From: Lotus japonicus | Lineage: Eukaryota; Streptophyta; Magnoliopsida; Fabales; Fabaceae | Assembly: GCF_012489685.1 (NCBI RefSeq) | Contig: NC_080046.1 | Coordinates: 65,549,984 to 65,613,983 of the forward strand | Reading direction: 5' to 3' | DNA: 64,000 bases | In this document: positions 1 to 10,939 of the stretch, piece after piece | Layout: each line of letters begins with the position of its first letter | Numbering within the stretch: the first letter of the stretch is position 1 | The notes under the pieces: generated by a model | What the model was told of the DNA's origin: nothing | Databases searched by the model: none | What the model saw: only the letters and a program-made list of their open reading frames with translations | Position numbers and translations under genes: made by a program

Positions 1-1
1 T

Positions 2-127
2 GTTAATCATCATGATTTCATGCCAGTTGCTGGTGATCTCCCAAATGCTAGTAGCTCTGAAAAGAATACTCCTTTCATCACGTTACTATATCGCCCTGGT
101 CACTATGATATCCTCTACCCAAAGTGA
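2..127 (+). CDS. Otubain-like ubiquitin thioesterase, C-terminal end (partial)
   Basis: Frame 2 is open from the window edge to TGA at 125-127 and gives the last 41 residues of a protein ending LLYRPGHYDILYPK. This tail is diagnostic of the OTUB1/otubain family of OTU cysteine proteases, which remove ubiquitin from Lys48-linked chains in cytosol and nucleus. The His of the PGHYDILY motif is the family's catalytic His. The catalytic Asp and Cys lie upstream, outside the window. It is probably the last exon; the 5' border cannot be seen. Family assignment rests on this one strong motif, so it is likely but not certain. Confidence 0.75.
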   Translation, partial: VNHHDFMPVAGDLPNASSSEKNTPFITLLYRPGHYDILYPK

Positions 128-1785
128 TGAGTGATGACCTCTTGGGAAGCTCCGTTACTTGTTGCTTTTTATATGATCTGTACTTTGTATCTTGTTAATG
201 TTGAATGGTCAATTGTCTAAAACGTGTTACCTATTTTGAAGAGATTGATCAACAAAGTACATCAAGATTAACACATTAATAATCAAAACTCACCTTGATT
301 GCTATTTTCCCATTCCATTATAGTTGGCTTACCTTGCTTTCATTCTTCCAAGTATCTATGTGCATTGGTAGTTAGTAATTAGTGTGATGGCATGGCTCTT
401 GGTGGCTCCTGCAGTAACGATGCAGATGCATTATCTCATCCTGAATGTTACCGTTCCGCACCTATAATCATTTTTTCCATCAATCCATGTAGTTTTTATG
501 GATCATCTGGCTGTGTGTGGACCATATATCTTTAGTACTTTTGGGTTTTGGCAGGGATGTGAATGTGATAATGGGCAATGGGATTGGATTGGTGGTTGGG
601 TTTCTTATGTGTTATGGCAAACAAAAGTTCTCAAAGGGACCTGAAAATTCGTTCGCTCAGCCTATCCAAAATTCATTATTATTTTTGGCTAGCTCATGTA
701 CTTTCGACTTCAACCAAGGTATGGAATTTTCATCCACGCAATGATGAAACCTAGGTTATTTAGAATATTGGCAGTAAAACGTAATAAATTTATCTGTACA
801 GAAGTTTTTAGGTACAGATCTTGTTATAGTAAATTCATTTGTAACTATATTTTCCACTATAATCAAGGCCTAGAATTGCAGGTCATTTATATTTGTGTAA
901 ATTAGTTTATATCAACTAGTAAATCCAAGGTTAAATAATGAAGTGCATCATTATTGTTCAGTCCTAACATTTTCTGTATTTGTAAAGGGTTTTTCTCGCT
1001 GCACTCAATAGTCATCTATGGGCTCCAAGTCTTTCAAAGAGAAGTTATGAGATTTACAATGTCTATCAAACTGTGCATCATTTTAACACCTGATTTAGCA
1101 GGGTGCATTTGGTTGCAATTTAGAATAATAATTGATAAATCCTTAAAGAAATATATTTCAGAATTACATTATAAGCTAAATGAGTCTTTAATTTATATAA
1201 GTGCATTATTGCAGTTTTATTCTTTCATGTTTAGTATTGAATATAGTACTTGTGGTAGATAAACTGTGCACCCAAAAAATAATGGTTTGATAGTGAAGAC
1301 GAATCTCAGTATTGGTTATTCCATTTGCTGACTTCCTTTGTTTTTTAGCTACTTTCCTAGCAAGGAGCCTAGACAACTTTTTCTTCTCAATTTTCTCCTA
1401 GATAGAATTCATTAATTTAGTAATTTTATGTTATAATTGATTGGAAAGTGCCTAGAAGACTTGGGAAAGTTCTAAAATCTAATTAGAAATCCTTATGACT
1501 ATGTTAAAGGTCGGCACGATGTATACCTTCTATGCTGTTTCCACGCTTTAATTTTAATTTTTTATGATATGATGCCTATTAGCATTGCCTACTCACCAGT
1601 ACACAGGAAACAACCAAATCGATAAAAATAATAAGGGCAATAATAAGTGGCATTGTTGAATAACATTTCAACAAACTAAATCCAGAAAAAAAAGGAAGCA
1701 CCATATAGAACTACAAGTCATGGAGATGAGATGGTAAGAGAGAAAATGAGGGCATTCAAAGGGTTAAAGAGATGAGTTTAACAGC
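128..1785. other. Intergenic, no gene seen
   Basis: This stretch holds the 3' UTR and downstream DNA of the otubain-like gene. Short open frames at 517-744, 696-905 and 954-1262 show no protein-like composition and overlap one another. I see no RNA gene, no inverted-repeat element and no tandem array here. Confidence 0.6.
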
Positions 1786-2130
1786 CTAAAGGTCACTAAA
1801 AATTGCTTCCTCCAAAAGTTCCTTAGAATTGTTCATCAAAGCAGGACTCAACCTGAACATGAGTGTGCAGAACTCCATCTCATCCAGAGCGCCATCTCCA
1901 TCTATGTCCCCTTCTCTCAGCATGCACATGATCTCCTCGTCGCTCATCCCTTCTAACCCGAGCAATGCAGAGTTCCTCTTCAAGCTCTCAAATGTGATCA
2001 CTTTCTTCTCCGTGTCCATCAACAACTGAAACCCATTTGTCAGCTCCTTCATAAACCCCTCAGTACCCAGTTTCTCCATCATCGCCGGGAAGTAGTCCTC
2101 GAAAACAATCGGGCTCTTCTTCGATGCCAT
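1786..2130 (-). CDS. KIC/PBP1-type single EF-hand calcium-binding protein
   Basis: An intronless 114-residue protein. The start is the first ATG of the frame at 2130, followed by a hydrophilic N-terminus (MASKKSPIVF). One canonical EF-hand loop is visible at residues 75-86: Asp75, Asp77, Asp79, Ala81 carbonyl, Asp83 and Glu86. The motif ITFESLKRN before it and FCTLMFRLSP after it match the small plant family KIC / PINOID-binding protein 1 / KRP1. In Arabidopsis these bind Ca2+ through one EF-hand and then bind kinesin-like KCBP or the PINOID kinase. Length is usual for the family (about 110-130 residues). It stands alone, with no close neighbour on the same strand. The specific partner is not deducible from sequence; family membership is well supported. 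Confidence 0.88.
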   Translation of the reverse strand: MASKKSPIVFEDYFPAMMEKLGTEGFMKELTNGFQLLMDTEKKVITFESLKRNSALLGLEGMSDEEIMCMLREGDIDGDGALDEMEFCTLMFRLSPALMNNSKELLEEAIFSDL

Positions 2131-3369
2131 CTGAATCTCTTAATAAAGAAAGAAAGAATTAGAAACAGGAGAAAAGGCCTAATTTGTGTTCTATAGTGGG
2201 AACAATGTTGGGGAAAATCTTCTCTTGTAGGGAAGTTATCTATGTGACTATGTGCATTTATATGGTAAGATGAAGAATGAAAAAGACACAGAAAGTGTTT
2301 AAGGAAAGAGTAATGATAGGTGTTGATAAGAAGTTGACAAGTATGGTACAGTATTAAAAAATAGAGCAATAGAGGGGGAAGTTGTTGCTAAGCACTAATT
2401 TTGCTTGCAAGAATTGGAAGCCGTTTTCTTGTTACTCTTTCCTGGAAGGTGCGTGGGAACCTCTATAGTGAGTGTGAGGCGTGACTAGTGAATGTACAAA
2501 ATGGTTATAATGACTCATGGGGTTAGCATTTTGCTTTCTGTCATATATAAAATTTTGGTACTTTCCTCAGTTTTGGACACAGCCAGTTTACGCTTTACTG
2601 GCAAATCCCAACACGAAAGTTACAAACAACCAAAGCAAGAATCAAAAACGAAGATGCTGTGATGTAGCTATACAATCCAAAGAGTTGACCCACATATATA
2701 ATTAAATGGAGAGCCAAGTTCCTTTCTTCAATATTTTCAATTTGGATTCAAGTGATGTACAAAAGTATGGATCATGTAAATTTTAGCCAATATATAATTA
2801 CTTGAATGCTAGAGGATTTATTCAATTGAAACATTGAAAAGTATGACATACTTTTGTCTTAGACTACGTAGGTTTGTTGTAAAAAACAGACTAAAGGTTT
2901 ATAATTATAGTGTCTTCAATTGGTAAATGGTAACAAAAGCTAATGCCTTGATGGATTAATGCTCCATGAACTGGGAAAGGGGACATGGCCATTGGCTTTG
3001 TTGGTTTCTTTCTGGTCATCTTTTCATGGCTTTTTGGAAGGTGCCGAAATGTTCTGTCTTTCTGGATGTTATAAAGAAAAGCAATAAAGGGGTTACAAAA
3101 TAGAAATTTCATGTAGTTTTCTATAGTTTGGATTTAGCTCACTGTTTGCACAATTTCTGTCACAAATGCTTTGGATTTCTGCAGTAATGTGGCTTCTATG
3201 AAACACAGTCTGACAAAATGTCTGCCCTGTGTACGGATTTCATGTGATGGCACTTGGGCCTACAAATAAAACTGTTATAGAAGTTTTTTTTTTTACATTT
3301 ATAGTATACTTTTTATAACATATTTACCCAGTTGCGATACCAATTTTATTTTTTTTTTAAATCGCAGTT
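2131..3369. other. Intergenic, 5' region of the EF-hand gene
   Basis: The right part of this interval is upstream DNA of the minus-strand EF-hand gene. The rest is A/T-rich, with poly-T runs at about 3285-3298 and 3347-3358. Small open frames (2079-2369, 2517-2705, 2891-3112) look like chance. No gene or clear element is supported. Confidence 0.55.
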
Positions 3370-3396
3370 TTACCAATTTTAAATTTTTTACTTTCT

Positions 3397-3600
3397 TTAA
3401 TGCGCCAGAAAATTCCGTCACTGCTCTTTACTTTGCGACGGAAATTTCCCTATCAAATAGCCGTCGCTAATTCAGTTTCTGAAATTCACAAGGCTTTTGT
3501 GACGGAACAGACTTCTGTCGCAAATGAATTTCTGTCGCTAAATATTTTGCGACGGAGTACTTCTCCTCCACATTCCGTCACTAAATATATATTAAATAAT
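3397..3600. repeat. gacggaa-motif tract, CACTA-subterminal-like (copy 1)
   Basis: About eight variants of GCGACGGAA / TTCCGTCGC occur in both orientations within 200 bp. Clustered short motifs of this kind are typical of subterminal regions of CACTA (En/Spm-type) elements. No CACTA terminus or 3-bp target duplication was found, so this is probably a remnant. The same tract is in duplication copy 2. Confidence 0.4.
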
Positions 3601-3888
3601 TTTTTTTTATCTGAATGTAACAGAAAAATAAAAAAATCTGCAAGTCAAAACACACTTTTTTGACAGTTTAAGACCTTGTAGGGGCTGCGCCTACCGTGGG
3701 TGGTTTTGAAACTGACCCACGGTGGTACACTTTTACTATTTGTATGATAAGACAAAACTAACCTTCATTCTTAAATATTTTCCATGTTTATCCTTCACCT
3801 AAATTCTTTCTTCTTCATCTTTTTTTCATTTGTTACCACCGCCCCTTTCTCTCCATGTTCTTCATAAAACAACCAATCTTCAACAACC

Positions 3889-4190
3889 ATGCTGCTCCTC
3901 CCACCGCCGCAAAACCACCCCAAACTACCCAGAGAAAGCAACGGGAAGCACCCGGGTTACAGAGGGGTTCGAATGCGGGCATGGGGCAAATGGGTATCCA
4001 AAATCCGCGAGCCCCGCAAGAAGAATCGGATCTGGCTCGGCACATTCGCCACCCCGGAGATGGCGGCGCATGCTCACGGCGTCGCTGCTCTCGCTCTGCC
4101 ATGCTCAACTTCCCTAACCTCGCAGGTTCATTGCCCCGACCCGAATCCCAATCGCCTAGAGACAATTTTGGATCTGGGTTTTGCTCTTGA
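3889..4190 (+). pseudogene. AP2/ERF (DREB-like) transcription factor fragment, frameshifted
   Basis: The frame from ATG 3889 reads an AP2/ERF DNA-binding domain at about residues 23-70, with the hallmarks [19 protein letters not shown] and [12 protein letters not shown]. The RKK after REP is DREB-like. After VAALAL the domain's usual continuation LNFP is missing from this frame. It reappears in another frame as [14 protein letters not shown] (about 4100-4141), so a small out-of-frame deletion lies near 4090-4100. No activation domain follows. The piece is intronless and GC-rich compared with its A/T-rich surroundings, and lies wholly inside the 3683-5056 Pack-MULE-like element. It is a captured, degraded copy and unlikely to make a working factor. 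Confidence 0.8.
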
Positions 4191-4264
4191 ACCCTTGCAA
4201 TTTCGTATCTGGGTTTTGTCAATGCGATTTTGGATCTGGGTGAGAATTATGGTGGATCCATGGT

Positions 4265-4807
4265 AGTTGGATGAGGGCTAAGTGTAAGAGCTTCAATTTT
4301 TCATTTTATGAGTGGATTACCAACCCACGGTATTGCTTGGGAAGCCTACGAGCTGTTAATTTATTTTATATGATGCCTGAAGTGTTGATCTCATGGAAAT
4401 TGAAAGGTTTTTTTATGCAGTGGTCTTGCTTGTACAGTTTGGAATGCAATTGAGTTTATGGCCAGAATTCACAAACTGAATAATGCAGAACTGAAGGTCT
4501 GTCAGAGAAACTTGCAGCTAGGAAATTAAAGTATGCAAGGAGTGTTAGTGGTCTTTATGCCTACTGTAGCTTCGTTTTGTGATGTTGCTGAGATACACTC
4601 TTTGGTTTTTGGGGGTTGCCAAGTAGAAAAATAGGTACTGGACTTATGTTAGTTTGTGGCTCAATTATTTCCTCTGTTTTCTTAGTGTGGTGGTTTTCTG
4701 GGAAGTTTGTATATTCTCCCTGTTTTTTCTGTTTTTCCTTCACTGTACTTACCATGGGTTGAGGTATCCTTAGTACCTCCTCAATACAATTTTGCTTACC
4801 TAAAAAA
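4265..4807 (+). mobile_element. 5'-truncated LINE insertion, nested
   Basis: A 16-bp direct repeat ATGGTGGATCCATGGT lies at 4249-4264 and 4808-4823. The segment between ends in a short A-rich tail (CCTAAAAAA) preceded by 'ggttgaggta...cctcctcaatac', a 3'-UTR style seen in plant non-LTR elements. A target duplication of this length plus a 3' poly(A) is the signature of LINE-type (target-primed) integration. About 540 bp remain. A short reading frame with VWNAIEFMARIHKLNN near 4438-4490 resembles the degenerate C-terminal end of LINE ORF2, but weakly. It interrupts the Pack-MULE-like element and so is younger than it. Confidence 0.7.
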
Positions 4808-5094
4808 ATGGTGGATCCATGGTGGTGGTGCTGGTAGGCTGAGGGAGATTCACGGTGGAAGTATAGTGGTTCAAGGACTGTAGTGAGGTTGAAGCAAGTA
4901 TGGGAAGTGGAAGGGTATTTTAGTAAAGTTAAATATATTTAATTAATGAATTTTTATTATTATTAACTGATCTGGACCGTTCAAATAAAAACATTAAATC
5001 TAACGGTGAAAAATTGAACTGAACCACCGTGGAACTGACCCACGCTAGGCAAAACCCCTTGTAGGACTAAGGATAAACTGAAAAGTAAAATAAA

Positions 5095-6464
5095 GGCTTA
5101 AAAGCACATTTGGTCCCCCACAAATGCGAGTTGTGCAAAATGAGTCCCTAAACTATTTATTTAGCATTCTCAGTCCCCCACGTTTTCTCCTATTACCACA
5201 TTTAGTCCTTCTGTTAGATTTTGGACGGTTTTTTCTTATGTGGATTTTTTTAAATGACTTGGAGGAGAAAGAAGAAGGTTAGTAGGAGAGAGGGCACGCA
5301 TGTGCCTTGCACGTGCCCCTTTTCTTCATCTTCTTCATCCCAAACCCAGAATAAACCTAAAACCTTACATTCATCAATGCATCTAAAACTCCTAACATTT
5401 AATCTGCAGCCAACAACAAAAAATGTCCAGCCCCATCTTTCTTTCTATGAAACCAATATGAAAATAACCACCAATCCTTGCAGATTCAGATTTCGACCTT
5501 TCCCCTTTCTTCCAGATCCAAATTCAACATTTTCCCTTCCTCCCAAATCCGTTTTAAAGATCAATCGGGCATTTCTTTCTGATATTTTTTTTTTCATTTT
5601 TGGAGAGGCCCCCATCCACCGCTCCATGTGAACTACTTCACGCATTGTACAACAGAGAGAACCCCACTCCAATTTTTTCTTCTCCTTCTTCCCCAATTTT
5701 TTGTGAATCTTTCTCTTCCACTCCTTTTTGAATTGGGGTTTGTTTGATGGTGTTTCTAGGTCCAAGGGAGAGGGTTCAAAGGTACCCAAAACTTTGCAAT
5801 CTGGATTGGTGTTTGTTCAATGGTGTTTCTGGGTCTTAGGAAGAGGGTTCAAAGGTACCCAGAACGAGATCGAAGGAGAAGAGGGGTCGAAGTTACCTAG
5901 AACGTCGCGATTTGGATTGGGGTTTGTTAGATGTTGTTTCTGGGTCAAAGGAAGAGAGATTGAAGTACCCAGAACGAGATTGAAGGAAGATGGTTCAAGG
6001 GACCCATAAATTTGTGTTCAAAAAAAAAAAAAATTCGTTCACGGTAGAATTTCCAGCCTTGGGCTATATGTTTTTGTATTTATTGACTTGCTCTTATAGA
6101 ATATAGATGATGATGTTTTGGAGACAAATATGATGAACGTGATGGTGAATCTTCATTCATATGTCTATGAGTTTTTTATTATGAATTTGTGATGGAAATT
6201 GGGATGTAGATAATGAACGTGATGATGGAAATTGATATTTGGGTTTTTCTGGGTTTATGATGAAGAAGATGAACATTCATCATGTTTTTTATTTTTTTTC
6301 TTTTATTTTTTAATCAATTTTTTAACAGATTCTGTTAGTTTATAGACGGAAAACTAAAATTGCAAACAGAGGGTAATGTCGGGGACTAAGAATGTTATTT
6401 TTAAAGTTTAGGGACTTATTTTGCACAATTCGCATTCGTGGGGGACCAAATGTGCTTTTAAGCC
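5095..6464. mobile_element. Long-TIR Mutator-like non-autonomous element
   Basis: It begins GGCTTAAAAGCACATTTGG and ends with the reverse complement of the same. The inverted arms stay similar for roughly 80-90 bp, including 'tttggtccccca', 'gcgagttgtgc' and 'gagtccctaaact'. The flanking 9-bp duplication TAAAATAAA is at 5086-5094 and 6465-6473. Copy 2 of the tandem duplication keeps the empty site near 11925 ('aaaataaaataaaaac'). There is no transposase; the interior holds poorly coding frames (5254-5631) and a tandem repeat at 5731-5990. Length is 1370 bp. Confidence 0.8.
5731..5990 (+). repeat. Imperfect tandem repeat inside the Mutator-like element
   Basis: Three diverged copies of a unit of about 75-110 bp, each opening with 'ggattggggtttgtt', continuing 'gtgtttctgggtc' and ending near 'gtacccagaacgag' (starts near 5731, 5803 and 5913). 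Internal tandem repeats are common in non-autonomous Mutator-like elements. Confidence 0.6.
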
Positions 6465-6473
6465 TAAAATAAA

Positions 6474-7401
6474 AACAAGGATGTCTCAATTTGGGAATAC
6501 AATGAAAAGGTGATGAGGCTAAACTCCTCACCTTCCACCTCTCCCTCCCTCATTCAACCAAATAAGGATGTCTCCCTTCTACCTCTTCTCCATCTTTCGC
6601 CCTCTTCCTTGTCTCTTCTTTAACTCAGCTACACCAATCATACTGTAAGTGACCTTGCTACAGAAGGAAGAATAAAAAATAGAATTATTCATAGGTTTTA
6701 AACAAAACAAAACAGTGCACAAATGTTCAAACTTCTAGATGTGGCCCTTCACCAATTGAATTGAATCTTCATCCCAAAAAATTCTCAAAGGCTTAAATGC
6801 CTAGGCATTGACAAACTTGTGCCAGTGCCTCCTTAACAAAATTCCAATAACTATATATAAAATCATGGTACGTGTATCACTAAATGTAAAGGGAAAAAAA
6901 CAGATATTGAGGGTGGCATATGTATCTTATGGTAAAATGCATAGGAAAATGAGAATGAAGAATACAAATTCAAAGTTTGGTTGTTTAGAAACCTCAATTC
7001 TTCAATTAAACGAAGGTGAAGAGAAAGAAGCTCCTGTCTGTTTCTTGTCTAGTTGACTTCAATTTGATTTTTATTAGCATGATTTCATTACTCAATAAAA
7101 AATGTAGAAATTCAAGATGAATAGTATGATAAGCATGGTTTGACAAATTTGCATCTTAGTATTGAACAAAGAAAGTATTCAGAATTACTAGCTCCAAAGT
7201 TACAGCTGAGACATTAAAGAAAGGGAATCTCATGAACTAGCTATTCATGATAACCCAAAATTTTCAACATCAGCCATAGACTTTTCCAAGGCATTGAAAA
7301 GTCAAGAATTCTCAAACTAGAAGAAATTTTCCTTCAAAAAGATTAGAAAACTTTTCATCTATAATAAATTTATGTAACAGGTTCTCATCTCAGCAGCAAC
7401 A
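6474..7401 (+). promoter_or_regulatory. 5' region of the first S-RLK gene
   Basis: No gene is seen. The interval is upstream sequence shared with the second S-RLK gene, with the last 90 bp nearly identical (7313-7401 / 20484-20572). A TATA-like 'ctataataaattt' is at 7359-7371, about 35 bp before ATG 7402. The empty site for the Harbinger-like insertion of copy 2 is at about 6645-6652 ('gtaagtga'). Confidence 0.45.
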
Positions 7402-10400
7402 ATGGCCTTCATCAATTACATAAGTTTGTTCTCAACTTTGATTATATTTTGTTTCCAATATCTAAATTTTAGCACTGCCATAGACACCATCAATTCCTCT
7501 CACTACATAAAGGACCCTGAAACTATAACCTCCAATGATGGTGCTTTCACCTTAGGATTTTACAGCCCTGAAAATTCTGCTAATCGCTATGTAGGAATTT
7601 GGTACATGTCCAAATCCACAGTGATATGGGTAGCTAACAGAGACCAACCACTCAAGGACTCTTCTGGGAGTTTCACAATATCCAATGATGGAAACCTTGT
7701 GGTTTTGAATGGACAAAAACATGTGATGTGGTCTTCCAATGTATCAAGCATTTCTACCAACTCAAGTTCCAAACTTTCAGATTCTGGGAAACTTGATCTC
7801 CTGGACAGTAAAGGAAACAAGGTGTGGGAGAGTTTTCAGCATCCTACAGACACTTTGATGCCAAACATGAGACTGAGCAACAATGAAAGAACAGGTGAGA
7901 AAGTTGAAATCACAGCATGGAAAAGCCCTTCAGATCCATCCCGCGGGAACTTCACTACAACCATTGAACGAGAAACTTTTCCAGAAATTTTCATTAGGAA
8001 TGAAGAAACTCACCCGTACTGGCGCAGTGGTCCTTGGAATGGTATAGTCTTCACCGGTATACCTGACATGCTATCTTATTATCTTAATGGTTTCAGTTTA
8101 AATGTTCTGGAAGATGGCACTTTTTATGTCAGTTATGTTTATGTAAATAAATCTCTTTCGACACTTTTTGCCTTGAACTGGGAGGGAAAGTTACAACAGA
8201 AGATATGGGATTATGAGGAGAAGGAATGGCAAGTGGAGTGGGAAGCTCAAGTATCTGAGTGTGATGTTTATGGTAAATGTGGGGCTTTTGGTATCTGTTA
8301 TTCAGAGAGATCACCAATATGCAACTGCTTGGAAGGGTTTGAACCAAGTAATAGAGAGGAATGGAATAGACAAAACTGGACTAATGGATGTGTTAGAAGG
8401 AAATCTCTTCAGTGTGGAAATCCAAATCAAAATGGGAGTGAAGCAGATGGATTTCTGAATCTGCAAAATGTTAAAGTTCCAGACTTTGCAGAGCGGTCTT
8501 TGGATAGTTCAAAAGAAATGTGCAGGAGTCAGTGTTTGGCGAATTGCACTTGTGTTGCATATTCATACGATTCTCAGATGGGATGCATGACTTGGAGTGG
8601 CAATATAATTGACACACAAAAGTTTTCAAGTGAAGGCATCGATCTTGGCATTCGCGTAGCAAGCTCAGAACTTGGTATGTTGATCGTTGTCCTCTCCTAG
8701 ATTCTTAACTTCGTCCGAACACTAGGGTTGGGCCTAATAACATGTTTGGACCAGTTTCTCTTTCATCATAATCAATTCTAACATTCAGAAGCTATAGAAA
8801 CTTCTTGACATAATTGATTCTGACTTTAGATTCAATTGTAGACTGATTTCCAAACATGCACTAACACTTGCAATTTTCCTTTCTTTTTACAACTTCCTAA
8901 ATACAGATAGAGGGAGAACCAACAAGGCCATCATTACAATTTCAGTGATAGCAGGATTGGTCATACTTGTCATCAGTGCATATTTCTTATGGAAAAACTT
9001 TGGTACATATTATTGTTGTGAAATCATATTTTTAATTTTGATTTGCACATGTTTGTGTTCTCTTTTATGTTGATAAATTATAATTTTTCAAATTTATTAC
9101 CCATGTTTAAGATATTTCCATGTCTACAAATCCTGCTAAGTTAACTACATTTTAATGAATCAGCTAGAAAAAGAAAGAGAAAAGGGTTATTACCATTCAA
9201 CCGAGGAGAAGCATCTGCAGAAAATATAAGTGGCAGTCTAACTGGAGTTGGAGATCGGTCACAAGTTGAACTGCAGGATTCGTTGTTGTTTGATACCGAA
9301 ACACTTGTAATTGCCACAAACAACTTCCACTTCTCCAACAAACTTGGTCAGGGAGGTTTTGGTCCAGTTTACAAGGTAGGTAAATTAAGTCCTGCAATGT
9401 GAATCATGTTCATATGTAAAGCCAATTTTTTAAATTCCAGAATCTTGATGTAAGAATATTATAGGGGAAGCTGAAAGATGGCAAAGAGATAGCAGTTAAA
9501 AAACTTTCCAGTGTTTCTGGACAAGGGTTAGTAGAATTCACGAATGAGGTCACGCTGATTTCTAAGCTTCAACACCGCAATCTTGTAAGGCTTCTTGGCT
9601 GCTGTAGAGAATATGAAAAGATGCTTATTTATGAATTCATGCCAAATACAAGCTTGGACTCATTTATCTTTGGTTAGTCCTTTTGATGCCTTGTTATGTA
9701 CCTATGTTATATCTGTTTCAAAATTTCAACAACAATCTTATCATGCACATAAATAATGTTTTTTATTGTGTCTTATCTGAGTTTTCCTGTTCTGCATAAG
9801 AAGGGAAAATGACCAATTTTGGGAAAACTTAGTCTTTAACACACACAAACATACATGATGCATACATAGTTGTTAAATAAAAATTTTGTGATTTGTGAGG
9901 TTGCCTCCTCTTCCATTTTACAGATCCTCCTGAGAATAAATTCTTAAATTGGAGAAAACGCTTTAACATAATAGAAGGAATAGCTCGAGGTTTGCTTTAT
10001 CTTCATAGAGATTCTAGGCTAAGGATCATCCATAGAGATTTGAAAGCAAGTAATATCTTGCTGGATGAGGAGCTGAATCCAAAAATATCAGACTTTGGTT
10101 TGGCCAGAATATTTGGAGGACATGAAGATCATGCTAATACTAAAAGGGTTGTTGGCACATAGTAAGTATCCCTCTGCCTTTGGCCAAGGTTATTAATGTA
10201 GTTTACAAATATCTTGCATAATACACTATCTAACATTTTGTCACAGTGGTTATATGTCCCCAGAATACGCAATGCAAGGATTGTTTTCAGAGAAATCAGA
10301 TGTCTTTAGTTTTGGAGTTTTGCTTTTGGAGATCGTTAGTGGAAAAAGGAACTCTAGCTTTAATAAAAATGAGGAATCTGTGAGCCTTTTAGGATTTGTA

Positions 10401-10939
10401 AGTTTCTTATATTCATCACCTTGCTCAATCAGAGGAACCCAATTAGTACTAGGATGAAGATTCTCAGTCTTCATTTGGCGTTTACTTCTCTGTCCCACCA
10501 ATAAAATTGTGTCATCTAAGCATGAGTATGACAATTTGGTGTGATAGGAAAGTGAACACCAAATGGGGACAGCGGATTTCGGTCCTTAGTATTGATCCAA
10601 CTGTTAATGATTATGTCTTCTATTTTATTTTAGGCATGGAAGCTATGGAATGACAACAATTTTGTACCTTTATTAGATGAAGGGATGCATGGTTCTGATC
10701 ATGAGAAGGATATTTTGAGGTGTGTGCACATTGGACTTCTGTGTGTTCAAGAAAGTGCAAGAGACAGGCCTGCTATGGCTGTTGTAATATCCATGCTCAA
10801 CAGTGAAATTATAAATCTTCCTCAACCAAAGCAACCTGCATTCATCATAAAGGAGACTATATTACCATTGTCTTCTGAAGAGCATCATGGATCATTTTCA
10901 AACAATAGTGTCAGTGTTACAGAAATCCAAGGAAGATAA
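7402..10939 (+). CDS. G-type lectin S-receptor-like Ser/Thr kinase 1 (SD1-13-like)
   Basis: Exons: 7402-8674, 8907-9002, 9164-9375, 9465-9672, 9924-10161, 10247-10397, 10634-10939 (827 aa). All junctions are GT-AG and phases close to one open frame, the classic seven-exon S-RLK layout. In order: signal peptide (1-26), bulb-type lectin domain with [11 protein letters not shown]-locus glycoprotein region with YWRSGPWNG, Cys-rich EGF-like part ([13 protein letters not shown]), PAN domain (to about 420), transmembrane helix (about 437-455, exon 2), and kinase with GQGGFGPVY, Lys539, HRDLKASN (Asp635) and DFG (Asp653). It ends in the family's VTEIQGR tail. All catalytic residues are present. Ligand unknown; the family acts in surface sensing of self, microbial or other cues. 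It is the tandem twin of the gene at 20573-24149. Confidence 0.93.
8741..8858. mobile_element. Small MITE-like inverted repeat in intron 1
   Basis: The segment runs from CATGTTTGGACCAG to CTGATTTCCAAACATG. The arms ('catcataatcaattct' against 'gattctgactttagattca') are partly complementary. It lies in intron 1, and the second S-RLK carries it at the same place (21918-22039), so it was there before the tandem duplication. Confidence 0.45.

Larger units (their letters stand above)
3683..5056. mobile_element. Pack-MULE-like element carrying an AP2/ERF piece
   Basis: The ends are imperfect inverted repeats, left GGCTGCGCCTACCGTGGGT and right (reversed) GGTTTTGCCTAGCGTGGGT, followed inward by inverted 'ctgacccacggtgg'-type sequence. 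A 9-bp direct repeat CCTTGTAGG flanks it at 3674-3682 and 5057-5065, as Mutator-like elements produce. Copy 2 of the tandem duplication has the uninterrupted site near 11908 ('gatctcgtagaacta'). No transposase is present, so the element is non-autonomous. Its GC-rich interior contains an AP2/ERF coding fragment, which is the definition of a Pack-MULE. A LINE fragment is nested in it. Confidence 0.75.

Noticed and set aside
954..1262. 102-residue open frame downstream of the otubain-like gene
   Set aside because: Composition is that of translated A/T-rich non-coding DNA, with no motif and no conserved start context.
3889..4266. An intact AP2/ERF gene
   Set aside because: The domain is cut by a frameshift near 4090-4100, has no further conserved regions, and lies inside a transposon; annotated as a captured fragment.
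7587..7820. Antisense open frames within S-RLK exon 1 (also 8129-8347, 20758-20943, 21300-21518, 30809-31156)
   Set aside because: They are shadows of the strongly coding sense strand and recur at the same place in paralogues because the sense sequence is conserved.
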